Below the pieces are notes generated by a model. That model had not been told where the DNA came from and did not search any database. It saw nothing but the letters and a program-made list of their open reading frames with translations. Positions 1-8,259 of a stretch of 64,000 bases of DNA are shown piece after piece. A program made the position numbers and the translations under genes. Source of the DNA: JAQBQB01 sp963757185 (GTDB taxonomy: Bacteria; Gemmatimonadota; Gemmatimonadetes; Gemmatimonadales; Gemmatimonadaceae); NCBI GenBank assembly GCA_963757185.1, contig CAVWQI010000002.1, positions 806,001 through 870,000 on the forward strand, given 5' to 3'. Position 1 is the stretch's first letter. Each line of letters starts with the position of its first letter.

Positions 1-277
1 GGATCCGCACGAGGCTCCCGCCTTCGGGCAGGAACATCAGGCTCACCGTTCCCGTCTTGGTGGTCAGCGCCTTGTTGCCATTGAGCGCATCGATGACTTC
101 GGCGCCCTCGACCGGATCGCCGGTCGCCGCGTCGTAGACCCCGAGGAAGCGGTACCGGTACGCGTAGTTGGTCGGTTTCTTTCCCGCCGTGTCAGCGGGG
201 GGTTTCTGCGCCCGAACCGCCGGGGCGACCGCGCCGGCGACCAGCGCGGCGCATCCCAATGCCATCAACGATTTCAT
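1..277 (-). CDS. secreted protein with carboxypeptidase-regulatory-like fold, 3' part cut off by window edge
   Basis: Reading starts at an ATG (275-277) and stays open to base 1, so only the first 92 residues are visible. The N-terminus is a classical signal peptide: Lys near the start, a Leu/Ala/Val-rich core, and a likely cut after AVRAQ around residue 24. The mature part has the pattern YRFLGVYDAATGDPVEGAEV, which matches the start of carboxypeptidase-regulatory-like (Ig-like) domains. A TTKTG turn and a hydrophobic strand follow. It is divergent from the ABC exporter at 331, with only about 50 bases between the two starts. The role is unknown; it is probably an envelope protein or adhesion module. 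Confidence 0.7.
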   Translation of the reverse strand, partial: MKSLMALGCAALVAGAVAPAVRAQKPPADTAGKKPTNYAYRYRFLGVYDAATGDPVEGAEVIDALNGNKALTTKTGTVSLMFLPEGGSLVRI

Positions 278-330
278 AACAAATCAAACCCCACGAAAGC
301 CGTAAACGTCACGCCGCTATATTGATACGC

Positions 331-2142
331 ATGGCTAAGTACGACAAGACCCGCGCGTGGAAAGAGGCCAAGGAGCTGGTCGCCGAGCACAAGATGTCGC
401 TCTCGATCGGCTTCGGGCTGATGCTGATAAACCGCGTCGCCGGATTGGTGCTCCCGTTCACGTCGAAGTTCCTCGTCGACGACGTCATCACGCAGCACAA
501 GACCAACCTGCTGATGCCGCTCGCCGCGTTCGCCATCGTCATGACGGTCATACAAGGCGGCACGTCGTTCGCCCTGTCCCAGGTCGTCAGCATCGCGGCA
601 CAACGGGCGATCACCGAGATGCGCAAGCGCGTGCAGGCGCACGTGCTGCGCCTCCCCATTTCGTACTTCGACTCGACCAAGACCGGCGTTCTCATCTCGC
701 GCGTCATGACCGATGCGGAGGGCGTCCGCAATCTCGTCGGTACCGGGCTCATCCAGCTCGTCGGGAGCGTGCTGACCGCCGTCCTGTCCCTCGGCGTGCT
801 CTTCTACGTGAACTGGAAGCTCACCAGCGCGACGCTCGTGCTGCTCGGCATCTTCGGCGTCATGATGACGGTTGCGTTCAATCGATTGCGCCCGCTCTTC
901 CGCGAGCGCGGCGCGATCAACGCCGACGTGACGGGGCGCCTCACCGAGACGATCGGCGGCGTGCGCCTGGTGAAGATCTACGTCGCCGAGCCCCGCGAGC
1001 GGCTCGTCTTCGCGCGCGGCGTGCACAAGCTGTTTCGTAACGTCGCCAAGACGATCACCGGCACGTCGGTCGTCGGCGCCGGGACGGCGGTCCTCACGGG
1101 GCTGATCGGCGTTCTGCTCATTGTCATCGGCGGCCCCTCGGTGCTCAACGGCTCGATGACGCTCGGCGACATGTTCATGTACGTGTTCTTCATCGGCCTC
1201 CTCGCCGCGCCGCTCGTGCAGATGGCGTCGATCGGCACTCAGGTGAGCGAAGCGTTCGCCGGGCTCGATCGTATCGCCGAGATCCGCGCGATGACGACCG
1301 AGGACCAGGCCGACGCGGACAAGGAGACCGTCAACGACATCGACGGCAACGTCGAATTCGAGGACGTCTCGTTCGAGTACGTACCGGACGTGCCGGTGCT
1401 CAAACACGTGTCGTTCTCCGCCGACGCCGGTTCCACGACGGCGCTCGTCGGCTCGAGCGGTTCGGGCAAGAGCACGCTCATCGGCTTGGTCATGGCGTTC
1501 AACCACCCGAAGAGCGGACGCGTGCTCGTCGACGGCAAGGACGTCGCGAACGTCAAGCTCCGCGACTATCGCTCGCACGTCGGCGTGGTGATGCAAGACA
1601 ACTTCCTCTTCGACGGCACCGTTCGCGAGAACATCGCGTTCAGCAAACCCGGCGCGACCGACGAAGAGGTGCGGACCGCCGCCCACATCGCCCACTGCGA
1701 CGAGTTCGTGGACCGCTTCGAGAAGGGCTACGATACGATCGTCGGCGAGCGGGGCGTGAAGCTCTCGGGCGGACAACGGCAGCGGGTCGCTATCGCTCGC
1801 GCCGTTCTCGCCGATCCGAGAATTCTCATCCTCGACGAAGCCACGTCGAGCCTCGACAGCGAGAGCGAAGCGATGATCCGCGACGGCCTGCGCTCGCTGC
1901 GCCGCGGCCGCACGACCTTCGTCATCGCGCACCGGCTGTCGACGATCGAGAGCGCCGACCAGATCCTCGTGATCGAAAACGGTGAGATCGTCGAGCGCGG
2001 CTCGCACCGCCAACTCATCGCGCTGGGCGGACGCTATCGCTCGCTCTACGAGCGGCAGTACGGCGCGGAGAAGGACGAGTACATCAACCCCGGCGAGGAT
2101 TTCCTCACCGTCGCCGGGAAGGACGTCGTGCGGAAGATGTAG
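331..2142 (+). CDS. MsbA-like ABC exporter half-transporter (membrane domain fused to ATPase)
   Basis: 603 residues. An N-terminal six-helix ABC membrane domain (about residues 20-310) is followed by a nucleotide-binding domain. Walker A is GSSGSGKST (about 374-382), the signature is LSGGQRQR (about 478), Walker B is ILILDEATSSLD (about 498), and an HRLS switch histidine comes after it. A single-chain fusion in this order works as a homodimeric inner-membrane exporter of lipids, peptides or drugs; the substrate cannot be told from sequence. ATG 331 was preferred to the in-frame TTG at 322, although neither has a clear Shine-Dalgarno. The stop abuts the wrecked permease at 2143 tail to tail, with no visible terminator between them. 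Confidence 0.93.
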   Translation: MAKYDKTRAWKEAKELVAEHKMSLSIGFGLMLINRVAGLVLPFTSKFLVDDVITQHKTNLLMPLAAFAIVMTVIQGGTSFALSQVVSIAAQRAITEMRKRVQAHVLRLPISYFDSTKTGVLISRVMTDAEGVRNLVGTGLIQLVGSVLTAVLSLGVLFYVNWKLTSATLVLLGIFGVMMTVAFNRLRPLFRERGAINADVTGRLTETIGGVRLVKIYVAEPRERLVFARGVHKLFRNVAKTITGTSVVGAGTAVLTGLIGVLLIVIGGPSVLNGSMTLGDMFMYVFFIGLLAAPLVQMASIGTQVSEAFAGLDRIAEIRAMTTEDQADADKETVNDIDGNVEFEDVSFEYVPDVPVLKHVSFSADAGSTTALVGSSGSGKSTLIGLVMAFNHPKSGRVLVDGKDVANVKLRDYRSHVGVVMQDNFLFDGTVRENIAFSKPGATDEEVRTAAHIAHCDEFVDRFEKGYDTIVGERGVKLSGGQRQRVAIARAVLADPRILILDEATSSLDSESEAMIRDGLRSLRRGRTTFVIAHRLSTIESADQILVIENGEIVERGSHRQLIALGGRYRSLYERQYGAEKDEYINPGEDFLTVAGKDVVRKM

Positions 2143-2707
2143 TTACGAGTCGGCGCGGAGCGCCTCGACGGGGTTGACCGAGGCGGCGCGCCGCGACGGG
2201 ATGTACGCCGCGGCGCCGCAGGCCTCGCCGCGATAGCTTGCGTCTCCCGCCACGAAAAGAAATAGTCGCGGCGCGTCGTGGAGCGCGCGACGAGCGTGTA
2301 GAGCGTGGACGGATCGCGCGCCGCGATCGGCCGGAGCACGTACGCATCGAACAGCGTGAACGCCGTCGTGACGAGCCAAGCCAAGGCCGATGGTCGGACC
2401 ACGATGCCCACAACGAACGTCGGCGCTCGGCGGAACGTGCGGAGCGCGTAGGTCACGTCCTGCGTCGAAGTTCGTCGAGCAACCGCCACCGAATGCCGTC
2501 GCGGGCGGATTCCGCGTGCACCGTCGGGTTGCCGAACGCGCGCCGAGCGGCGTGGCGCGCATCCGTGAGCGACATCCCGTTGGCAACGTTCCGCTCCGTC
2601 TCGCGCTCGAGATGATAGCGCAGCTCGTCATCGAGGTCGGCGTCGGCGGCGCGCCGATTCACGATCGCGCGAAGCCGGACGAGAAACAATGCGAGCATCG
2701 CCGTCAT
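2143..2707 (-). pseudogene. decayed ADOP-family (FtsX/MacB-like) ABC permease, internally deleted and frameshifted
   Basis: The start ATG (2705-2707) overlaps the stop of the upstream PadR gene as ATGA, as in intact PadR/ADOP pairs. The first about 80 residues are the typical ADOP N-terminus (LDDELRYHLERE, then an ARRAFGN segment). A two-base insertion near 2463-2464 then throws the frame. Removing it restores DVTYALRTFRRAPTF, the usual lead-in to the first membrane helix. Around 2225-2240 the sequence jumps straight to the family C-terminus (AAYIPSRRAASVNPVEALRA). An intact member is about 800-880 codons, so roughly 600 codons are missing. This is a remnant, not a functional transporter. Confidence 0.8.
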
Positions 2708-3036
2708 CCCGTACGCAGGATCAGGCCGAGCGCCTGCTGAAAGCGCTCCCACTCCCGACGCTCCGCGTCGAGTTGCTTCAGTCCGGCGGGCGTCAGCTCG
2801 TAGAAGCGCGCGCGGCGGTTGTTCTCCGACGTGCCCCACCGTCCCTTGACGAGTCCCTTGCTCTCGAGCCGGCGCAGCGCGGGATACAGCGACCCGTAGT
2901 TGACGTCGAGCACGCCCTTCGACACGACCTGGATGGATTGGGTGAGGTCCCAGCCGTTGGCCGGCGCGGCGCGCAACAGGCGAAGGACGATCAGGTCGAG
3001 CGTGCCCTGCAGCAGGTCGGTCTTCCGCACCGCCAT
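2704..3036 (-). CDS. PadR-family transcriptional regulator
   Basis: 110 residues, the usual length for the short PadR class. The N-terminal winged helix carries the family hallmarks DLLQGTLDLIVLRLL, NYGSLYPALRRLE and GLVKGRWG, followed by a short C-terminal dimerisation helix. Proteins of this class usually repress the ABC/ADOP permease gene immediately downstream, and the overlapping ATGA with the next gene shows translational coupling. Here that target is a wreck, yet the regulator looks intact. A duplicated 20-bp motif lies directly upstream (3041-3096) and is the obvious candidate operator. Confidence 0.93.
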   Translation of the reverse strand: MAVRKTDLLQGTLDLIVLRLLRAAPANGWDLTQSIQVVSKGVLDVNYGSLYPALRRLESKGLVKGRWGTSENNRRARFYELTPAGLKQLDAERREWERFQQALGLILRTG

Positions 3037-3040
3037 GGTT

Positions 3041-3096
3041 CCTCTAGATTGCCAATAGGAACACGATGACGCCTGCCCTCTAGATTGTCAATAGGA
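3041..3096. promoter_or_regulatory. two 20-bp direct repeats upstream of padR, candidate operator
   Basis: The motif cctctagattgNcaatagga occurs at 3041-3060 and 3077-3096, differing at one base and spaced 36 bp start to start. Each copy contains the palindrome ATTG-N-CAAT. On the minus strand the distal copy also spells TTGACA, a good -35 hexamer, though no convincing -10 sits 17 bases away. Repeats directly in front of a PadR gene suggest autoregulation. Confidence 0.5.
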
Positions 3097-3230
3097 GTGT
3101 CCGCCCTGGACCCCCCTGGCTACTTTTCTCGGTCGGGGCTCGCGCCGACGGGACGTCCGCGCCGTTGGTTCGTCCGTGGAGTGAGGGGCCCCGTCGGCGG
3201 AGAAACTCCCACCCGCTCTTCCCCACTCGC

Positions 3231-4025
3231 ATGTTGTTGCCACTTCTGTCTGCCGTGCTCGTGGCTCTCTCGCGGACCGACGCCGGTTCGATCGGCGCGA
3301 CGCCCGAGGACAGCCTGCGCTGCGCCCCGGGCGAGCGACGCGTCGAGATCGCCGCGGGCGCCGAGCCGCGCCCGGGCTACGCGTCGGACGAACAGTTCCA
3401 GTATTCGGCCTACTATGGAAAGCTGCGCGTGGGCAGCGGAGAGATGCGCCTCGCGGGTCGCGACACCGTTCGCGGCCTGTCCGCCTGGAAAGCGATGTTC
3501 ATCATCGACGGCGGCATTCCAGGCGCGCATTTCCACGACACGACCGTGACCTGGTTCGATTCGACCACGTTCAACTCGTTGCGCTTCGCGCAGAACCTGC
3601 ACGATCCGGGTTATCACGCCAACCGCGACACGCACATCTTCCCGGACGACAAGACGTATCGAACGAAGGACGGCGAAGTGCACCCGTCGGTGGCCAATCC
3701 GGTCGACGACATGTCGCTCGTCTATCTCGTCCGCACGCTGCCCCTCGAGCCCGGGCAGTGCTACGTGCTCAGCCGCTACTTCAAACCGGAGAGCAACCCG
3801 GTTGTCGTGCACGTCGTCCGTCGCGACACGGTGAACGTCCCCGCCGGACGCTTCCCCGCCATCATGCTGCGCCCCGAGATCAAGACGAAAGGGATGTTCT
3901 CGCACGACGGCCACGCCGAACTCTGGCTCGCGGACGATTCGGCGCGCACCGTGCTGCAGCTCAAGACGGGACTCTCCATCGGATCGATCAGCTTGCGCTT
4001 GCGCCACGTCGGGCGCGCTCAATAG
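3231..4025 (+). CDS. DUF3108-like secreted protein
   Basis: 264 residues starting at ATG 3231, which gives a short hydrophobic leader (MLLPLLSAVLVALSRTDAG). The open frame extends upstream to a GTG at 3165, but that would place Arg-rich sequence before the leader. After the leader come the features of the DUF3108 family: a FQYSAYYGKLRVGSGEM block (about 59-75), repeated strand-rich segments, and a late block where a value is scaled by polysaccharide- or lipid-like terms (KTKGMFSHDGHAELWLADD). Family members are periplasmic or outer-membrane beta proteins of unknown function. It stands alone, upstream of the large TonB receptor. Confidence 0.75.
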   Translation: MLLPLLSAVLVALSRTDAGSIGATPEDSLRCAPGERRVEIAAGAEPRPGYASDEQFQYSAYYGKLRVGSGEMRLAGRDTVRGLSAWKAMFIIDGGIPGAHFHDTTVTWFDSTTFNSLRFAQNLHDPGYHANRDTHIFPDDKTYRTKDGEVHPSVANPVDDMSLVYLVRTLPLEPGQCYVLSRYFKPESNPVVVHVVRRDTVNVPAGRFPAIMLRPEIKTKGMFSHDGHAELWLADDSARTVLQLKTGLSIGSISLRLRHVGRAQ

Positions 4026-4067
4026 CGCGGCGAACGACGCGCTCCACGTAGAGGCTGACCGCGCGCA

Positions 4068-4093
4068 TCCGCGTTAAGACATCTAAACGCGGA
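4068..4093. repeat. short inverted repeat upstream of TonB receptor gene
   Basis: Perfect 8-bp arms tccgcgtt (4068-4075) and aacgcgga (4086-4093) with a 10-base loop lie about 100 bases before the receptor start. It could be an operator or a weak terminator of the preceding gene. No T-run follows. Confidence 0.35.
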
Positions 4094-4193
4094 TCTATGC
4101 GCTCCCTCACACCACGCGGTCTCCCAACCCATGGAAGCCTCCGCGCGTAGAGATGGTGTCAATTCAAATTGCGAACACCTTCGAGGCTGCCCC

Positions 4194-7100
4194 GTGTCAC
4201 CTCGCCGATCGATATCGCTGCTTCTCGTCCTGCTCATTGGTGCGTTCGCTCCGTCGCGCCTGCACGCACAGGGCGATGCGGACATCATTCGCGGCCGCGT
4301 CATCGGCCCGGACAAGAAGCCCGTTGAAAACGTCACCGTCACGGCGACGTCGCTCGTCAACCAGACGTCGCGCACCGCGAAGACGAACAAGGACGGCCGC
4401 TTCTCGCTCATCTTCAACGGCGGCGGCGGCGATTATATGATGGCGTACACCTCGATCGGCTTCGCGCCGGCGCGGTTCGAGGTGAAGCGCGAGGTCGATG
4501 AGGACATTCTCATCGCCGATGCCACGATGAGCAAAACGGCCGTGTCGCTCGATGCCGTCCGCATCAACGCCGGCCGCGAGCGTCCCGACCGCAACGGCAA
4601 CTCGCTCGACGTCGGCGGCCGAGACCAGGCCGTGAACACGAACAACGTGCCGATCGACATCCTCGGCGACCTCTCGGCGATGGCGGCGACGCTGCCCGGC
4701 GTGACGCTCATTCCCGGCGCCGACGGAGCCGCCAACGGATTCTCCGTGCTCGGGCTGGGCGCCGATCAGAACAACATCACGCTCAACGGACTGAACTTCG
4801 CCGGCACGGATCTGCCGCGCGACGCCACGACGCAGCAGCGCGTGACGACGTCGAGCTTCGACCCGTCGCGCGGCGGGTTCTCCGGCGCGCAGATCTCGCT
4901 CCGCACGAACAGCGGCACCAACTACGCCACGCGCTCGCTGCACCAGACCGTCGACGCGCCGGATCTTCAATACTCGAACACCGTCGGCCGCGCCCTCGGC
5001 CAGCAGTTCACCAACTTGCAGCTGAGCGGCAATGCCGCGGGGCCGTTCGTTCTCGACAAGGCGTTCTACGCGCTGTCGTGGCAGGCCGGCCGCCGCAGCA
5101 GCGACCTGCAAGATCTGCTGAACCTGACCAGCAACCCGCTCGCGCTCGAAACCGTCGGCGTTTCGCCCGACTCGGTCCAGCGTCTCATCTCGCTGCTGAA
5201 CCAGGCGCAGATTCCGCTCAGCAACGGCGTCCCGAGCGCCAAGCTCACGCAGAACGGCTCGTTCCTGTCGAGCTTCGATTTCGCGCCGAGCGGCGGCCAC
5301 TTCTACAACGTGACGGTGAATGGCCGCTGGCAGGGGCAGGACGGCGCCAGCCTCTCGAATACCGCGGTGCCGGATCACGGCGGCGACAACCGCAGCTATG
5401 GCGGGACGCTCCAGGCCCGCCACTCGGCCTACTTCCTCGACAATTTCCTCGACAACACCAGCGGCTCGATTCAAGAGAGCGTGACGCAAGGAAGTCCCTA
5501 CATCGAGCTCCCGTCAGCGACGGTCCGCGTCAACTCGACCTTCCCCGACGGCAACGCCGGCACCTCGAACCTCCAGTTCGGCGGCAACACCAGCCTTCCG
5601 CGCAACTCGCACACGCTGAACAGCGAGCTGCAGAACGAGCTTTCGTGGATCAGCCTCGACAACAAGCACCGCTACAAGTTCGGGCTCGACTTCCGCTACA
5701 ACCGCTACTCGCAGGACAACACGACGAACCGCTTCGGCACGTACACGTACAACTCGATCGAGGATTTCGAGGACGGCGTCCCGGCGAGCTTCAGCCGTCG
5801 GCTCCAGGTGAACCAGCGCTTCGGCGACGACGTCGGTGCGTCGGGCTGGCTGGGTGACGCATGGCGCGCGACGCAGCGATTCCAGCTGACGTACGGCCTG
5901 CGCGTCGATGCGTCGCACTTCCAGGGCAACCCGCAGTTCAACCCGGCGATCGACTCCGCCTATCAGCTTCGAAACGACGCCGTCCCGCGCGGCATCTACG
6001 TCAGCCCGCGCCTCGGCTTCAGCTGGACGTACGGAACGAATCCACAGATCGGCGGCTTCCAGGGCGCGCAGCGCGGATCGCGCGGCCAGATCAGCGGCGG
6101 CATCGGACAGTTCCAGAACCTGCCGAGCTCACCGCTCATCGCCGCGGCCGTCGATCAGACCGGACTCCCGTCGGCGGCGCAGCAGTTGAGCTGCATCGGC
6201 AGCGCCGTTCCGACGCCCGACTGGCAGCAGTATCTGGAGAGCACGGGAATGATCCCGACGTCGTGCGCCGGCGACATCTCGTCGTTCACGAGCACGGTGC
6301 CGAACGTCGTGCTCTTCTCGAAGGACTACATCCCGCAGCGCAGCTGGCGCGCGAACCTGAACTGGAACGCGCCGATTCTGAACAACATGTTCCGGCTCAC
6401 GAGCGGCGCAACCTACTCGCTGAACCTGAACCAGCAGAGCCAGGTCGACCTGAACTTCGACCGCAAACCGGTGTTCACGCTCTCGAATGAGGGCCGGCCG
6501 ATCTACGTCGATCCGTCGCTGATCTTCCCGACGACGGGCCAGACGATCGAGACCGGCTCGCGCGTTTCGTCGGAGTTCGCGAACGTCACGGACTATGTCT
6601 CCGACCTTCGTTCGCACACGACTCAGTTCCAGGTCGGCATCTCGCCGGTGGCGTTCAACTCGGCGTTCCAGTGGAGCGTCACGTACGTCTGGCAGAAGAT
6701 CCTCGACGAGCAGCGCGGGTTTGGCGGCGGCAGCACAGCCAGCGATCCGTACCTGATCCAGTGGGCGCGCGGCAACCAGGACGCTCGCCACCAGATCACC
6801 TACAACGTCGGCTACACCTTCCATCAGGCAGTGAGCGTCGTGGCCCTCGGCCGCGTCCAGTCCGGGAACCCGTTCACGCCGATGGTTTCGGGTGACATCA
6901 ACGGCGACGGCTACAACAACGACCGCGCGTTCATCTACGATCCGTCGAAGGTCGCCGACTCGGCGCTGTCGGCCGGCATGCGCAACCTGCTCGCGAACGC
7001 GCCGGCCTCGGTGAAGTCGTGCCTCCAGAGCCAGCTCGGTACGATCGCCGGTCGCAATAGCTGCCAAGCTCCATGGTACACGACGCTCAGCCTCCGCATC

Positions 7101-7868
7101 TCGCTCATCTCGCAGGCGATGAGAGTCGTGCCGGACCGCGCCACGATCTCGCTCGGCATCGCCAATCCGCTCACGGGTCTCGACGCGCTCATCCACGGTT
7201 CGAACAACCTGCACGGCTGGGGCGCGCCGTCGTTCGCGGACCCGACGCTGCTGTTGGTCAAGGGCTTCGACCCGGCGACCCAGCAGTACCAGTACACGGT
7301 GAACCCGCGCTTCGGCGCGAATCGCCAGGCGACTACGGCGCTCCTCGCGCCGACGCAGCTCACGCTCGACGTCAAGCTCGACGTGGGACCGGAGCGCGAG
7401 CGTCAGGACTTGTTCCTCCGCCTGCGCCCGGGCCGCAGCGGTAAAGGGAACAAGCTCACCGCGGATCAGATCAAGATTCAGTACGAGCGCACGTATCCGA
7501 ATCCGTTCGAGCAGATGCTCCGCCAGCAGGACTCGCTCGGGCTGAGCAACGAAATCGCGGACAGCATCGCGGTCCTGAACAAGGCGTACGGCAAAGTGAT
7601 CGACTCCATCTGGACGCCGGTGTCGGCGTACCTCGCGGGCCTCGAGGAGAAGTACGACCTCGACGCCGCATACGAGAAGGTGAGCACGGCCGAGAACAAG
7701 TCGCTCGACCAGATGGCGATCTACGGTCCGGCGGCCAAGCAGTTGTTGACGCCGGAGCAGGTCCGAAAGCTGCCGCCGTTCATCGCGCTGTTCCTCGACA
7801 ACCAGGCGATTCGGCAAGTGAGGCCGGGACGGGCGGGAGGAGGAAGAGGCGGGTTCTTCGGCGGGTAG
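4194..7868 (+). CDS. large TonB-dependent outer-membrane receptor with N-terminal carboxypeptidase-regulatory-like domain
   Basis: About 1224 residues from GTG 4194. That codon has a GAGG-like Shine-Dalgarno eight bases upstream and begins a clean signal peptide (SPRRSISLLLVLLIGAF, cut near LHAQ). An upstream ATG at 4131 would add 21 unlikely residues. A regulatory-like beta domain (IIRGRVIGPDKKPVENVTV, about 30-110) precedes a TonB plug with the typical VLGLGADQNNITLNG segment, then a long barrel rich in Asn/Tyr/Phe strands. After the last strand (about residue 1090) comes about 130 residues of charged helical sequence ending in a Gly/Arg tail (GGGRGGFFGG), instead of the usual terminal aromatic. 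The layout resembles receptors for large polymers; the ligand is unknown. A strong terminator follows. Confidence 0.88.
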   Translation: MSPRRSISLLLVLLIGAFAPSRLHAQGDADIIRGRVIGPDKKPVENVTVTATSLVNQTSRTAKTNKDGRFSLIFNGGGGDYMMAYTSIGFAPARFEVKREVDEDILIADATMSKTAVSLDAVRINAGRERPDRNGNSLDVGGRDQAVNTNNVPIDILGDLSAMAATLPGVTLIPGADGAANGFSVLGLGADQNNITLNGLNFAGTDLPRDATTQQRVTTSSFDPSRGGFSGAQISLRTNSGTNYATRSLHQTVDAPDLQYSNTVGRALGQQFTNLQLSGNAAGPFVLDKAFYALSWQAGRRSSDLQDLLNLTSNPLALETVGVSPDSVQRLISLLNQAQIPLSNGVPSAKLTQNGSFLSSFDFAPSGGHFYNVTVNGRWQGQDGASLSNTAVPDHGGDNRSYGGTLQARHSAYFLDNFLDNTSGSIQESVTQGSPYIELPSATVRVNSTFPDGNAGTSNLQFGGNTSLPRNSHTLNSELQNELSWISLDNKHRYKFGLDFRYNRYSQDNTTNRFGTYTYNSIEDFEDGVPASFSRRLQVNQRFGDDVGASGWLGDAWRATQRFQLTYGLRVDASHFQGNPQFNPAIDSAYQLRNDAVPRGIYVSPRLGFSWTYGTNPQIGGFQGAQRGSRGQISGGIGQFQNLPSSPLIAAAVDQTGLPSAAQQLSCIGSAVPTPDWQQYLESTGMIPTSCAGDISSFTSTVPNVVLFSKDYIPQRSWRANLNWNAPILNNMFRLTSGATYSLNLNQQSQVDLNFDRKPVFTLSNEGRPIYVDPSLIFPTTGQTIETGSRVSSEFANVTDYVSDLRSHTTQFQVGISPVAFNSAFQWSVTYVWQKILDEQRGFGGGSTASDPYLIQWARGNQDARHQITYNVGYTFHQAVSVVALGRVQSGNPFTPMVSGDINGDGYNNDRAFIYDPSKVADSALSAGMRNLLANAPASVKSCLQSQLGTIAGRNSCQAPWYTTLSLRISLISQAMRVVPDRATISLGIANPLTGLDALIHGSNNLHGWGAPSFADPTLLLVKGFDPATQQYQYTVNPRFGANRQATTALLAPTQLTLDVKLDVGPERERQDLFLRLRPGRSGKGNKLTADQIKIQYERTYPNPFEQMLRQQDSLGLSNEIADSIAVLNKAYGKVIDSIWTPVSAYLAGLEEKYDLDAAYEKVSTAENKSLDQMAIYGPAAKQLLTPEQVRKLPPFIALFLDNQAIRQVRPGRAGGGRGGFFGG

Positions 7869-7887
7869 AGGCGTTTGACCTCAAAGA

Positions 7888-7926
7888 GAAACGGCGCCGT
7901 CCTTGGACGGCGCCGTTTCTTGTTTG
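7888..7926 (+). terminator. intrinsic terminator of the large TonB receptor gene
   Basis: Perfect 15-bp GC-rich stem (7888-7902 with 7905-7919) with a two-base loop, followed by ttgttt. It begins 20 bases after the receptor stop codon. Confidence 0.85.
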
Positions 7927-7998
7927 CATCAGTTCACAGACTCAGACTGGTGGGCCGGCCACTCTGAGTTCGAGCCGCCTGTTGGATATATCGGCTGT

Positions 7999-8138
7999 GG
8001 GCTCGAAGTCGGGAACTGACTCCGGACCACACAGAACAGACCCTGCGTTGTTCGGAGGCGCCCGATGAAAGCGGGAACTCCTCCGCGTCACGCCTGGTCT
8101 GTTGTCAGTCGTCAGGAGTCAGTCCCTGACTTCGAGCG
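7999..8138. repeat. about 140-bp imperfect palindromic element
   Basis: The outer arms 7999-8027 and 8111-8138 match in inverted orientation at about 24 of 28 positions (ctcgaagtc, gactcc and similar blocks). Further in, AACAGACC pairs with GGTCTGTT and GGAGGCG-like blocks pair near the centre. The gap 7927-8259 between the receptor and the permease otherwise shows no gene. The open frame that runs through it into the permease codes an implausible Arg/Ser/Pro-rich leader. A second smaller inverted pair (gttcgagcc/ggctcgaag) lies at 7969-8008. It resembles a non-autonomous (MITE-like) or extragenic palindromic element. Confidence 0.55.
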
Positions 8139-8259
8139 CACAGCCGTACTCGCCGGTCCAAGACAGTCCTCGGAGTGGCCGCGATCCACGCTCCTCGCAG
8201 TTTGCGTGACTGACCCGCCGCCGGATTCGTCGTTCGAGAGTCGACCCTCCCGCCCTCTC

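Noticed and set aside
274..2013. Long minus-strand frame of 579 codons inside the ABC exporter gene
   Set aside because: It is Asp/Arg/His/Val-rich shadow sequence with no domain, opposite a gene with all ABC motifs. High GC produces such frames.
4197..5489. 430-codon frame opposite the large TonB receptor
   Set aside because: Antisense shadow; Arg/Val/Glu-rich with no start signal or family.
8065..8259. Upstream extension of the lone ADOP permease
   Set aside because: Those codons read through the palindromic element; the family start fits ATG 8260.
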